Assembly: GCA_024231975.1 (NCBI GenBank)
Contig: JAAEQB010000078.1
Location: forward strand, 1-64,000
DNA from: Allobosea sp.
Lineage (GTDB): Bacteria > Pseudomonadota > Alphaproteobacteria > Rhizobiales > Beijerinckiaceae
Direction of reading: 5' to 3'
Length of the DNA: 64,000 nucleotides
Part shown: piece by piece, positions 16,214 through 24,526 of the stretch
Position numbering within the stretch: position 1 is the first letter of the stretch
Layout of the letters: each line of letters begins with the position of its first letter
Program-made: the position numbers and the translations under genes
Notes under the pieces: generated by a model
Databases searched by the model: none
The model's input: only the letters and a program-made list of their open reading frames with translations
Told to the model about the DNA's origin: nothing

Positions 16214-17007
16214 TAGGTGACATCACACGACGCGACTGGACGGGCCTGGCAGCAGCCGGCGCGCTCTCCGGATTGCTCGCTGGGCTGCCGCAAACCGCGC
16301 TGGCCCAGCCTGCCGGAGCGAGCGCGCCGCGGATCGCGATGGTCGTGCATCCCGACATGGTGATGCTCGACCTGATCGGGCCGCTGACCGTGTTCTCACT
16401 GCTGCGGGCGGAGCTGCACCTGGTCTGGAAGGACCGACAGCCGGTCACCAACGATCTCGGCCTGCCGGTCACGCCGACGACGAGCTATGCCGACTGCCCG
16501 GCCGAGCTCGATGTCCTGTTCATCCCGGGCGGGCTGAAAGGTAGCGTTGCGCTGATGGAGGATGCTGAGACGCTCGCCTTCCTCGCCGATCGCGGCGCCC
16601 GCGCCCGCTATGTCACCGCGGTCTGCACGGGATCGCTGGTGCTCGGCGCCGCCGGGCTGCTCAAGGGCTATCGCGCCACCGGTCACTGGTATATTCGCGA
16701 CCTCTTGGCATCGATGGGCGCGAGCGTCGAGCACAGCCGCGTCGTCACCGACCGCAACCGCATCACCGGTGGCGGCGTCACCGCCGGGATCGATTTCGGC
16801 CTGACGGTTGCCGCCAAGCTGCGCGATGAAGAGACGGCGCGTCTGATCCAGCTCGTGCTGGAATATGATCCGCAGCCGCCTTTCGACGCCGGCTCGCCCG
16901 AGCGGGCCGGCGCCAAGCTCACCGACGACGTGCTGGCGCGGCGCAAGCCCCTGATCGACGCCGCCCGGCGCAATGCCGACCTCGCCAAGTCCCGCCTCTC
17001 GCTTTGA
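16210..17007 (+). CDS. Exported DJ-1/PfpI family protein (isonitrile hydratase-like)
   Basis: A 265-aa DJ-1/PfpI superfamily member. The nucleophile elbow AVCTGSLVLGAAGLL carries the reactive Cys, and FIPGG and GGGVTAGIDFG are typical of the GlxA/isocyanide hydratase branch without a DNA-binding domain. The N-terminus has TRRDWTGLAAAGALSG followed by QTALAQP, a Tat-type signal, so it should act in the periplasm. That is unusual for the family. It is embedded in a copper cluster with ATGA overlap to CopCD and a 19-bp gap to PCuAC, so a copper-related or oxidative-stress role is inferred; the reaction is unknown. Confidence 0.8.
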   Translation: MIGDITRRDWTGLAAAGALSGLLAGLPQTALAQPAGASAPRIAMVVHPDMVMLDLIGPLTVFSLLRAELHLVWKDRQPVTNDLGLPVTPTTSYADCPAELDVLFIPGGLKGSVALMEDAETLAFLADRGARARYVTAVCTGSLVLGAAGLLKGYRATGHWYIRDLLASMGASVEHSRVVTDRNRITGGGVTAGIDFGLTVAAKLRDEETARLIQLVLEYDPQPPFDAGSPERAGAKLTDDVLARRKPLIDAARRNADLAKSRLSL

Positions 17008-17026
17008 TCACACAAGGAGCCCCGAC

Positions 17027-17506
17027 ATGATCAAACTTCGCCTTCCCCTCATCGCCGCGGCCCTCGCGCTGAGCTGCGGCACCGCCCTCGCGCAGGATTA
17101 CACGGCCGGCCCGCTCAAGATCGAGCAGCCCTGGACGCGCGCCACCCCGGCCGGCGCCAAGGTCGCCGGCGGCTATGTCGCGGTCACCAACACCGGCAGC
17201 GCCGCCGATCGCCTGCTCGGCGGCAGCAGCGAGATCGCCGGCAAGGTCGAGATCCACGAGATGGCGGTCAACAACGGCGTGATGACCATGCGCGGCCTGC
17301 CCGAGGGCGTCGAGCTCAAGCCAGGCGCCAAGCTCGAACTCAAGCCCGGCGGCTATCACATCATGTTCATGGCTCTGAAGCGCCAGCTCAAGGAAGGCGA
17401 AAAGATCAAGGGTACGCTGACCTTCGAGAAGGCCGGAGCGGTTCCGGTCGAATTCTCCGTGCAGTCAGTCGGGGCCCGCGCCCCGGCCGAAGCTCACAAA
17501 CACTGA
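17027..17506 (+). CDS. PCuAC-family periplasmic copper chaperone
   Basis: A 159-aa secreted chaperone that delivers Cu(I) to cytochrome oxidase or other acceptors. Signal peptide ends at TALAQ; the domain contains QPWTRATPAG, the HxM site VEIHEM, the MTMRG methionines and PGGYHIMFM, so all canonical ligands are present, in contrast to the degenerate copy at 8808-9401. The C-terminal EAHKH adds histidines. The ATG at 17027 has AAGGAG at 17014-17019. It is the last gene before a strong terminator and so closes the copper operon. Confidence 0.92.
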   Translation: MIKLRLPLIAAALALSCGTALAQDYTAGPLKIEQPWTRATPAGAKVAGGYVAVTNTGSAADRLLGGSSEIAGKVEIHEMAVNNGVMTMRGLPEGVELKPGAKLELKPGGYHIMFMALKRQLKEGEKIKGTLTFEKAGAVPVEFSVQSVGARAPAEAHKH

Positions 17507-17537
17507 TCGCCGCCGAAAGGCTGCGAAATCGATGAAG

Positions 17538-17566
17538 CCGCCGGGCGTAAGCCCGGCGGTTTTTTT
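17538..17566 (+). terminator. Rho-independent terminator
   Basis: A perfect 9-bp stem CCGCCGGGC/GCCCGGCGG with a GTAA loop (17538-17559) is followed by seven T residues. It lies 32 bp after the PCuAC stop codon and ends the copper operon. Confidence 0.92.
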
Positions 17567-17575
17567 GATGCGCGC

Positions 17576-17604
17576 TTGACGATCCCGAGCGCGAGAAGTA
17601 CGGT
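17576..17604 (+). promoter_or_regulatory. Predicted sigma70-like promoter of sugar operon
   Basis: TTGACG (17576-17581) is followed by a 17-base spacer and TACGGT (17599-17604). The -35 is strong and the -10 weak, as expected for a regulated promoter. The predicted start near 17611 falls between a half-site and a full palindromic operator. Confidence 0.5.
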
Positions 17605-17639
17605 CCATATTAGAAAACAAATGATCCATAATATGGATC
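17602..17639. promoter_or_regulatory. Palindromic operator at start of sugar operon
   Basis: GATCCATA-A-TATGGATC (17623-17639) is a perfect 17-bp palindrome located just before the GTG of the DapA-like gene. A partial copy, GGTCCATAT, lies at 17602-17610, about two helical turns upstream. Size and symmetry suit an IclR- or GntR-family repressor; the IclR-SMP-30 fusion encoded within this operon is the obvious candidate. Confidence 0.6.
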
Positions 17640-17654
17640 GACTGGAGGAACGCA

Positions 17655-18560
17655 GTGCTGCAGGGCATGCTCCCGGTGTTGCCGACGCCGTTCACCGAGG
17701 CTGGTGCTGTCGATCCCGAGGCGATGGCGGGGATCGTCGACTTCGCGCTCGCCAGCGGCGTCGACGGCGTGGTGTTCCCGGGCTTTGCCAGCGAGGTCGA
17801 CGAGCTCACCGCGGCGGAGCGGACAGCGCTGCTGAAGGTCGTGGTTGCAAAAGTCGGTGGGCGCGTGCCGATCGTCGCCGGCGCAAGCGCGCCGACTGCG
17901 CTCGAGGCGATCTCGCATTGCCGCGAAGCCCTCGCCAACGGCATCCGCCATGTGATGATCCAGGCGCCGAAGAGCGTCGGCACGACAACGGAAGCGGTCT
18001 CGGCCTTCTACGGCGAGATCGCCGCAGCCGTGCCCGGCATCGAGATCGTATTGCAGAACGCGCCGGCGCCGCGCGGCTCCGACCTCAAGCCCGAGGCGAT
18101 CCTGCAGATCGTCCGCGACAATCCGGCGGTCACCTATGTCAAGGAAGAGACGCTGCCGTCAGGGCTCGCCATCTCGGCGATCGCCGCCGGCAAGCCGACA
18201 CATCTGAAGGGCGTGATCGGCGGCGGCGGCGCGCGCTACCTGATCGACGAATACAATCGCGGCGCCTGCGGCGCGATGCCGGCGGTCGAGCTCGCCGACA
18301 TCCATGTCGCGATGGACCGGGCCTATCGCGCCGGCGAGATCGAGCGCGCCCGCGAGCTCTACATGCGGACGCTGCCGCTGCTGGTGATCCAGTTCAATTT
18401 CCGCATGGCCTTCACCAAGCATGTGCTGACCCGGCGCGGCGTGCTGACCAACCAAATTGTGCGGGCAAAGGTGCCGCCGATGGACGCGCTCGATGTCGCC
18501 GAGATCGACGCCTGGCTCGACGCCTGCGCCGAGCTGATGACTGTGGACGGAGGCGCGTGA
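17655..18560 (+). CDS. DapA-family aldolase/dehydratase (sugar-acid lyase)
   Basis: A 301-aa TIM-barrel protein of the dihydrodipicolinate synthase/N-acetylneuraminate lyase family. The Schiff-base lysine is present in TYVKEE near residue 162. The tyrosine of the usual Y-N-x-P motif is replaced by Gln (VLQNAPAPRG), so it is not a true DapA; a 2-keto-3-deoxy sugar acid lyase or dehydratase is more likely. It starts with GTG at 17655 behind GGAGGAA and is first in the sugar operon. In the inferred pathway it would act on the keto-deoxy acid made by the downstream enolase-superfamily dehydratase. Confidence 0.8.
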   Translation: MLQGMLPVLPTPFTEAGAVDPEAMAGIVDFALASGVDGVVFPGFASEVDELTAAERTALLKVVVAKVGGRVPIVAGASAPTALEAISHCREALANGIRHVMIQAPKSVGTTTEAVSAFYGEIAAAVPGIEIVLQNAPAPRGSDLKPEAILQIVRDNPAVTYVKEETLPSGLAISAIAAGKPTHLKGVIGGGGARYLIDEYNRGACGAMPAVELADIHVAMDRAYRAGEIERARELYMRTLPLLVIQFNFRMAFTKHVLTRRGVLTNQIVRAKVPPMDALDVAEIDAWLDACAELMTVDGGA

Positions 18561-19729
18561 TGGCCGAGCGCGTCGCCCGCGTCGAGGTCTTCTCGATCAC
18601 CATCCCGCGCGAGACGCCCTATCTCGGCGCCTTGCGCGAGGGCGAGCGCATCAACGAGCACGGCTACATCGTCCGCAAGGGCAACCGCACGGTCTATCCG
18701 ACCGTCGACCGCACGGTGGTGGTCCGGATCGAGACGGCTGATGGCGCCGTCGGCTGGGGCGAGACCTATGGCATCGTCGCGCCGGGCGCGGCGATGGCGA
18801 TCATCGACGACCTGCTCGGCCCCTTCGTCGTCGGACGCGACCCGCGCGACGTCAGCGTCATCCATGACGATCTCTACGATCTGATGCGGGTGCGCGGCTA
18901 TACCGGTGGCTTCTATCTCGACGCTCTGGCCGCGATCGACATCGCGCTCTGGGACCTGTGCGGCAAGCTCTCCGGCCTGCCTCTGGTCAAGCTGCTCGGC
19001 GGGCAGAAGCATGAGCGTTTGCCGGCTTACATTTCTGGGCTGCCCAAGCCGACGCGAGCGGAGCGAGCCGAGTTCGCTGGGGAATGGCAGGCCAGGGGCT
19101 TCGACAGCTTCAAGTTCGCCGCTCCGGTCGCCGATGACGGCAATGTCGCCGAGATCAGGACGCTGCGCGAGCGGCTTGGCGAGAGCGCCCGCATCGCCTG
19201 CGACATGCACTGGGTCCATACAGGCGAAGAGGCGGTCGCGGCGATCCGGGCGATGGAGCTGCATGATCTCTGGTTCGCCGAGGCGCCGGTGAAGCCGGAG
19301 GATCTCGACGGCCTAGCCCATGTCGCGTCCAAGGTCTCGACGCCGGTCGCGGCGGGCGAGGAATGGCGCACGGTCTATGATCTCGTGCCGCGCGCCGCCC
19401 GGCGCGCCTGCGCGATCGTGCAGCCGGAGATGGGCCATAAGGGCGTCACCGAGTTCATGCGCATCGGGCTCTATGCGCAGGCGCATCATCTTCGGGTGAT
19501 CCCGCACGCCACGATCGGCATCGGCCTGTTCCTGGCGGCGAGCCTGCACGCGTCATCGGCGCTCGCGGCTGTCGAATGCCACGAATTCCAGCATTCGATC
19601 TTCGAGCCGAACCGGCGGCTGCTCCAGGGCGACATGGATTGCAGCGCAGGCTTCTACCGTCTGCCGAGCGGGCCCGGCCTCGGGGTCGAACCATCGAAGG
19701 AAGCGCTCAAGCTGCTGAAGCGGCTGTAG
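18560..19729 (+). CDS. Enolase-superfamily sugar-acid dehydratase
   Basis: A 389-aa member of the mandelate racemase subgroup. The metal ligands are visible in CDMHW (Asp), FAEAPV (Glu) and AGEEW (Glu), and the catalytic base His in VIPHATIG. The KxK position reads SFKFAAP, so only the first lysine is kept. Such enzymes abstract the proton alpha to a carboxylate and dehydrate aldonic or aldaric acids, or act as lactone cycloisomerases. The ATG at 18560 shares one base with the TGA of the DapA-like gene (TGATG), indicating translational coupling. The exact substrate is not readable. Confidence 0.82.
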   Translation: MAERVARVEVFSITIPRETPYLGALREGERINEHGYIVRKGNRTVYPTVDRTVVVRIETADGAVGWGETYGIVAPGAAMAIIDDLLGPFVVGRDPRDVSVIHDDLYDLMRVRGYTGGFYLDALAAIDIALWDLCGKLSGLPLVKLLGGQKHERLPAYISGLPKPTRAERAEFAGEWQARGFDSFKFAAPVADDGNVAEIRTLRERLGESARIACDMHWVHTGEEAVAAIRAMELHDLWFAEAPVKPEDLDGLAHVASKVSTPVAAGEEWRTVYDLVPRAARRACAIVQPEMGHKGVTEFMRIGLYAQAHHLRVIPHATIGIGLFLAASLHASSALAAVECHEFQHSIFEPNRRLLQGDMDCSAGFYRLPSGPGLGVEPSKEALKLLKRL

Positions 19730-19756
19730 CGACAACAACAAAGGGAGGAGAGGACC

Positions 19757-21229
19757 ATGACGAGAAAGAAGCTTGGACTATCCACCGTCCACGCCAGTTG
19801 CCTCAAATTGGCGGCCGCGCTGAGATTCCCTTCCCCCCGCTTGCGGTGGGGAAGGGTTAGGGATGGGGGGCCGGAAAGCAGGGCTCGCCCCGTCTTCCAG
19901 TCCAGCGCCGAGCGGCACTGCCCCCCACCCAACCCTCCCCGCCGCAAGCGGGGGGAGGGCTATCGCGGCCATGCGATCGCACTCTGCGCTATGGCGACTC
20001 TCGCCGCCGGCTTTCTCCCCGGCGCCGCCTGGGCGCAGGGCAAGATACTGAAATTCGTCTCCTGGCAGAAAGACGAGCGCGGCGTCGGCGATTGGTGGGG
20101 CTCGGTGATCAAGGAGTTCGAGGCGACCCATCCCGGCGTCAAGATCGAATGGACCAAGGTCGAGCGCGGCGCCTATGCCGACACGATGACGACGCTGTTC
20201 GCCGGCGGCAAGCCGCCGGATATCGTCCACCTCGCCTCCTTCGAGTTCCAGAAATTCGCCGATAATGGCTGGCTGGAGCCGCTGGACAGCTACATCAAGG
20301 ATTCGAAACTCGACCTCAAGGGCTGGGCCGGGCAGGACACCTGCACCTGGAACAAGCAGACCGTCTGCACGATGATGCTCTATTTCGGCTACATCTTCGC
20401 CTACAACGAAGAGCTTCTGAAGAAGGAAGGTCTTTCCGTCCCGAAGACCTATGCCGAATTCCTCGCCGCGGCGCAGAAGCTGACCAAGGACCTCAACGGC
20501 GACGGCATCACCGACCAGTTCGGCACCGGCCACGAGACCAAGGGCGGCGGCGGCCAGTATATGAGCGAGATGATGAACTACACGCTCGATGCCGGCGGGC
20601 GCTGGACCAACGATGCCGGCAAGGTGACGATCAACACGCCCGAGATGATCGAAGGCCTGTCGCGCTGGAAGACCATCGTCAAGACCAGCCTGACCCCGCG
20701 CGACCTGGCGGCCGGCGAGGTCCGCCAGATGTTCGCCGACGGCAAGATCGCGATGAAGACGGACGGGCCCTGGCTCTACCCGATCATCCAGAAGGGCAAG
20801 GCCAAGGACCAGATCAAGCTCGGCATGGTGCCGTTCAAGCCGCCGGTCGGCGGCTCCTCCAACGTGCTCGGCATCGCCGCCGATGCGCCGAAGGAGAACA
20901 AGAAGCTGGTCTGGGACTTCATCGCGATCGCGACCTCCGACAAGTTCCAGTCGAGCTATGCGACGCTGGGTGCCTCGCCGCCGCCTAGCCCACGCGCCGA
21001 CACCTCGGCCGCGACCAAGGACACGCCGCATTTCGACCTGCTGGTGCAGGCCACGAAGGCGGCCGCCGACGCCAAGGTCGACCGCATCCCGAAGGGGCTG
21101 GAGCTGCAGTTCAACGAGTTCGCCAAGATGGTCATGGAAGAATCCCAGCGCATGATCATCCAGGACCTCGACCCGAAGGCGGTGGCAGCCACGATGCAGG
21201 CCAAGGCCGAGGCGCTGCAGAAGCAGTAG
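19757..21229 (+). CDS. Carbohydrate ABC transporter substrate-binding protein
   Basis: A 490-aa family 1 extracellular solute-binding protein. The mature domain starts after AWAQ (about residue 95) with GKILKFVSWQKDERG and is complete. The N-terminus is abnormal: a basic start (MTRKKLGLSTVHASCLKLAAAL), then about 45 Pro/Arg-rich residues (about 24-68) encoded by a palindromic repeat at 19828-19960, then the hydrophobic core ALCAMATLAAGFLPGAAWAQ. The ATG at 19757 has GGGAGGAG upstream, so translation really does begin before the repeat. The signal peptide therefore seems split by an in-frame insertion; export may be impaired or use the inner hydrophobic segment. Permeases and ATPase follow. 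Confidence 0.88.
   Translation: MTRKKLGLSTVHASCLKLAAALRFPSPRLRWGRVRDGGPESRARPVFQSSAERHCPPPNPPRRKRGEGYRGHAIALCAMATLAAGFLPGAAWAQGKILKFVSWQKDERGVGDWWGSVIKEFEATHPGVKIEWTKVERGAYADTMTTLFAGGKPPDIVHLASFEFQKFADNGWLEPLDSYIKDSKLDLKGWAGQDTCTWNKQTVCTMMLYFGYIFAYNEELLKKEGLSVPKTYAEFLAAAQKLTKDLNGDGITDQFGTGHETKGGGGQYMSEMMNYTLDAGGRWTNDAGKVTINTPEMIEGLSRWKTIVKTSLTPRDLAAGEVRQMFADGKIAMKTDGPWLYPIIQKGKAKDQIKLGMVPFKPPVGGSSNVLGIAADAPKENKKLVWDFIAIATSDKFQSSYATLGASPPPSPRADTSAATKDTPHFDLLVQATKAAADAKVDRIPKGLELQFNEFAKMVMEESQRMIIQDLDPKAVAATMQAKAEALQKQ
19828..19960. repeat. Palindromic repeat, copy A (inside binding-protein gene)
   Basis: The 133-bp element is bounded by inverted ends containing CCCCCCGCTTGCGGTGGGG and the opposite arm CCGCAAGCGGGGGG. 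Its interior (GGGTTAGGGATGGGGGG ... GCGCCGAGCGGCACTGCC) recurs in reverse orientation at 22353-22489 with few differences. Here it remains open in the reading frame of the binding protein. Confidence 0.85.
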
Positions 21230-21262
21230 CGCTTTCCAGCCAGCGCAAGCCCGACCTCCCCT

Positions 21263-21360
21263 CGTCATGGTCGGGCTTGTCCCGACCATCCACGTCTTCG
21301 CTTCGCTCGTCGAAGGCGATGTTCAAGACGTGGATGCTCGCCACAAGGGCGAGCATGACG
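21263..21360. repeat. Intergenic palindromic repeat, second family
   Basis: CGTCATGGTCGGG opens and GAGCATGACG closes a 98-bp imperfect palindrome with inner arms ATCCACGTCTT and GACGTGGAT. This element type, which contains GGGCTTGTCCC, is very common between genes in Hyphomicrobiales. It lies between the binding protein and the first permease and could form a stabilising hairpin that sets relative expression. Confidence 0.75.
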
Positions 21361-21389
21361 GAGTGCGCCGCAGCGGCGGAGATCAGACC

Positions 21390-22295
21390 ATGCCCCGATC
21401 AGCCTTCCTCGACCTCGCCCGCCCGAGCCGACGGCATTGGCTCGGCTACCTCTTGCTGGCGCCGGCGGTGCTGCTGATCGCGCTGATCATCGTCTATCCG
21501 CTGTTCGTCTCGGTCGATCTCTCCTTCCAGAACGTCAACATCGCCCGGCTCGACCAGCCGCGCCGGCCCTTCACCACCGCCAATTACGAGCGGCTCTTCG
21601 CCTCCGAGGATTTCTGGAACGCCTGCTGGGTGACCTTCAAGCTCGTCACCATCGTTTCCTTCTTCTGCTTCCTGCTCGGCCTCGGCACGGCGCTCCTGGT
21701 CAACAACCGCTTCAAGGGCCAGGCGCTGGCGCGTCTGCTCGTCGCCCTGCCCTGGGCCATCCCTGAGGTGATCGCGGTCGTGATCTTCGCCTGGCTGTTC
21801 GATTCCTCCTTCGGCTTGATGAACTGGCTCTTCATCAAGCTCGGCCTGGTCGACCAGACGATCAACTGGTTCTCCTCGCCCGACGCCGCCTTCGCCGTGG
21901 TCTGCACGGTGATGGTCTGGAAGGGCTATCCCTTCGTCTCGATCATGATGCTGGCCGGGCTGCAGTCGATCCCCGAGGACTTCTACAACGCCGCCAAGGT
22001 CGACGGCGCCCGGGCCTGGCAGCGCCTCCTCTACATCACCATCCCCTCGCTGATGCCGGTGATCGGCGTCACGCTCGTGCTGGTGATGCTCTGGGTCTTC
22101 CGCGACTTCTCGATCATCTACGTGCTGACCGGCGGCGGCCCGCTGAAGGCGACGCAGTCGCTCTCGATCATGACCTACGAGCAGGCCTTCGGCTTCTTCA
22201 AGATGGGCTATGCCTCGGCCATCGGCGTCATCACCCTGATCGTCTGCGTGATCGCGAGCCGGCTGATGATCGCCCGCGCGCCCGACAATATCTGA
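21390..22295 (+). CDS. Carbohydrate ABC transporter permease 1 (MalF/UgpA-like)
   Basis: A 301-aa inner-membrane permease with six predicted transmembrane helices. The coupling motif is FYNAAKVDGARAWQRLLYITIP, the EAA-loop consensus of carbohydrate importers. The ATG at 21390 is chosen because the preceding open frame is encoded by the palindromic repeat and is not permease-like. It follows the binding protein after 160 bp and works with permease 2 and the ATPase to import the sugar degraded by this operon. Confidence 0.92.
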   Translation: MPRSAFLDLARPSRRHWLGYLLLAPAVLLIALIIVYPLFVSVDLSFQNVNIARLDQPRRPFTTANYERLFASEDFWNACWVTFKLVTIVSFFCFLLGLGTALLVNNRFKGQALARLLVALPWAIPEVIAVVIFAWLFDSSFGLMNWLFIKLGLVDQTINWFSSPDAAFAVVCTVMVWKGYPFVSIMMLAGLQSIPEDFYNAAKVDGARAWQRLLYITIPSLMPVIGVTLVLVMLWVFRDFSIIYVLTGGGPLKATQSLSIMTYEQAFGFFKMGYASAIGVITLIVCVIASRLMIARAPDNI

Positions 22296-22352
22296 GGAGG
22301 CGGCCGATGATTCACTGGTCCATAGCTGGTCTCGACGGCGGCATGGGGCTCA

Positions 22353-22489
22353 AGCCCTCCCCCCGCTTGCGGTGGGGAGGGTTGGGTGGGGGGCAGTGCC
22401 GCTCGGCGCTATGCCGGACAAGCAAGAGAGCCCTGCTTTGCAGCCCCCCATCCCTAACCCTTCCCCACCGCAAGCGGGGGGAAGGGAAT
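22353..22489. repeat. Palindromic repeat, copy B (inverted relative to copy A)
   Basis: A 137-bp element whose reverse complement matches copy A at 19828-19960 almost base for base at both ends and in the GGGTTAGGGATGGGGGG and GCCGAGCGGCACTGCC segments; the central part differs. It lies in the 268-bp gap between the two permease genes. Two inverted copies 2.5 kb apart in one operon could fold together or recombine and invert the DNA between them. Confidence 0.85.
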
Positions 22490-22563
22490 GCGCCCGGCCT
22501 TCAAGCAATCGCTTTGCGGAGTGGCCATGGAGGTAAAGTCGAGCAGCAACACGAGATCCGGCC

Positions 22564-23394
22564 ATGAAACGCCGCTCGCTCCGCACCACAGCCCTCTACG
22601 CCCTCGTCGCCGCGACCTGCGCCATCCTGGTCTTCCCGATCTACTGGCTCGTCGTCACCGCGCTCTCCGAGCCGAGCCTGCTCCGGCAACTGCCGCCGAG
22701 CTTCTGGCCGAGCGAACCGCGCTGGGGCGTGTTCGGGCAGATCATGGCGGAGAAGCCGATCCTGCTCTGGCTCGGCAATTCGGCGCTGGCGGCGATCGGC
22801 GCGGTGAGCCTGTCCATGGTCGTCTCGGTGCTCGCCGGCTACAGCCTGTCGCGCTTTCGGGTCCGCGGCGGCCAGTCGCTCGGCCTGTTCATCCTGACCG
22901 CCAAGATGCTGCCGGCGACGCTGCTGGTGATCCCTCTCTTCGGCATCTTCCGCAGCCTCGAGCTGATCGGCAGCCTGTGGTCGATCATCCTCGCCCACGC
23001 CACGCTGATCATCCCGTTCACCACCTGGATGCTGAAGGGCTATTTCGACACGATCCCGCGCGAGCTCGAGCAGGCGGCGATGGTCGATGGCTGCTCGCCG
23101 CTCGGCGCACTGGTCCGGGTGATCCTGCCGGTCTCGGCGCCGGGGCTGGCGGCGACGGCGCTCTACGGTTTCGTGCTGTCCTGGTCGGACTATGCCTATG
23201 CCCGCACCTTCCTGACCAACGCCCAGGGCAACTGGACCGCCAATCTCGGCATCACCACGATGAAGGGCGAGTACATCTCGAACTGGAGCGACATCTCCGC
23301 CGCCTCCATCCTCGTCGCCCTGCCGATCCTGCTCATCTACCTCTTCCTCGAACGCTATCTCGTCGGCGGCCTGACGGCCGGTGCCGAGAAGTAA
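22564..23394 (+). CDS. Carbohydrate ABC transporter permease 2 (MalG/UgpE-like)
   Basis: A 276-aa permease with six membrane helices and the EAA loop ELEQAAMVDGCSPLGALVRVILP. It forms the heterodimeric channel with permease 1. The gene is separated from permease 1 by the repeat copy B and ends 10 bp before the ATPase start. Confidence 0.92.
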   Translation: MKRRSLRTTALYALVAATCAILVFPIYWLVVTALSEPSLLRQLPPSFWPSEPRWGVFGQIMAEKPILLWLGNSALAAIGAVSLSMVVSVLAGYSLSRFRVRGGQSLGLFILTAKMLPATLLVIPLFGIFRSLELIGSLWSIILAHATLIIPFTTWMLKGYFDTIPRELEQAAMVDGCSPLGALVRVILPVSAPGLAATALYGFVLSWSDYAYARTFLTNAQGNWTANLGITTMKGEYISNWSDISAASILVALPILLIYLFLERYLVGGLTAGAEK

Positions 23395-23404
23395 GAGAAC
23401 CCGC

Positions 23405-24526
23405 ATGGCTGGAATCCGCATCGACAGCGTCACCAAATCCTATGGCGGTCTTACCGTCCTCAAGGCGTTCTCGCTCGACATCGCCGATGGCGAATTCGTC
23501 GTCCTCGTCGGGCCGTCGGGCTGCGGCAAGTCGACCATGCTGAAAATCCTCGCCGGGCTGGAAGAAGCCTCTTCCGGCACGATCAGCATCGGCGAGCGGG
23601 ATGTCACCGATCTTGCGCCCGGCGATCGCGACATCGCCATGGTCTTCCAGAACTATGCGCTCTATCCGCATCTCACGGTCGCCAAGAACATGGGTTTCGG
23701 CCTGAAGATGCGCGGCACCGATGCCGGCGAGATCACCAGGCGGGTCAACGAGGCCGCAAAAATCCTCGGTATCGACCATCTGCTGGAGCGGCGGCCGCGC
23801 GCCCTCTCCGGCGGTCAGCGCCAGCGCGTCGCGCTCGGCCGTGCCATCGTGCGCGAGCCGCAGGCCTTCCTGATGGACGAGCCGCTCTCCAATCTCGACG
23901 CCAAATTGCGCGTCCACACCCGCGCCGAGATCAGCGCCCTGCATAAAAGGCTGCGCGTCACCACGATCTACGTCACCCACGATCAGACCGAGGCGATGAC
24001 GATGGCCGATCGCATCGTCATCATGAAGGACGGCGTGATCCAGCAGATCGCCTCGCCCGATGTGATGTTCCGCGAGCCGGCCAATCTCTTCGTCGCCGGC
24101 TTCATCGGCTCGCCCGGCATGAACTTCCTCAGGGCGAAAGCGGAAGCAGCGGGCGGTAACGTGACCGCGAAATTGTTCGGCCACGATGTGACGCTGCCGG
24201 TCGCGAACGCCGCCGCGCTCACCGGCAAGGAGATCGTCGTCGGCCTGCGGCCCGAGCACATCGCCGCGGGACCGGGGCAGGTCTCCTTCTCGGTCAGCCC
24301 CCGGCTGATCGAGAGCCTCGGCAGCGAGCAATATGTCTACGTCGACCTGCCCGAACAGCACCGACGCGAGGCGGGTTCCGGCGGCGATGATGAGTCACGG
24401 CGGACTTCGCTGATCGCGCGCCTGATCAATCCAGAACCGCGGCCGCCCGAGGAAACGCTGACGCTATCCTTCGACCCGGCGCGGCTCCACGTCTTCGATG
24501 CCGCCAGCGGCGAGGCGATCCGATGA
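23405..24526 (+). CDS. Carbohydrate ABC transporter ATP-binding protein (MsmX/UgpC-like)
   Basis: A 373-aa ATPase: Walker A GPSGCGKST, Q-loop, signature LSGGQRQRV, Walker B FLMDEPLSNLD, and a C-terminal TOBE/OB regulatory domain from about residue 240. It powers the sugar importer. The ATG at 23405 follows permease 2 by 10 bp. A low-complexity charged insertion (HRREAGSGGDDESRR) sits near residue 320 in the regulatory domain, which is slightly unusual. Its stop overlaps the next gene by ATGA. Confidence 0.93.
   Translation: MAGIRIDSVTKSYGGLTVLKAFSLDIADGEFVVLVGPSGCGKSTMLKILAGLEEASSGTISIGERDVTDLAPGDRDIAMVFQNYALYPHLTVAKNMGFGLKMRGTDAGEITRRVNEAAKILGIDHLLERRPRALSGGQRQRVALGRAIVREPQAFLMDEPLSNLDAKLRVHTRAEISALHKRLRVTTIYVTHDQTEAMTMADRIVIMKDGVIQQIASPDVMFREPANLFVAGFIGSPGMNFLRAKAEAAGGNVTAKLFGHDVTLPVANAAALTGKEIVVGLRPEHIAAGPGQVSFSVSPRLIESLGSEQYVYVDLPEQHRREAGSGGDDESRRTSLIARLINPEPRPPEETLTLSFDPARLHVFDAASGEAIR

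Noticed and set aside
17576..18559. Extension of the dehydratase frame upstream as a large fusion with the lyase gene
   Set aside because: The upstream frame is the shadow of the DapA-like gene; the dehydratase family N-terminus begins at 18560 with a coupled ATG.
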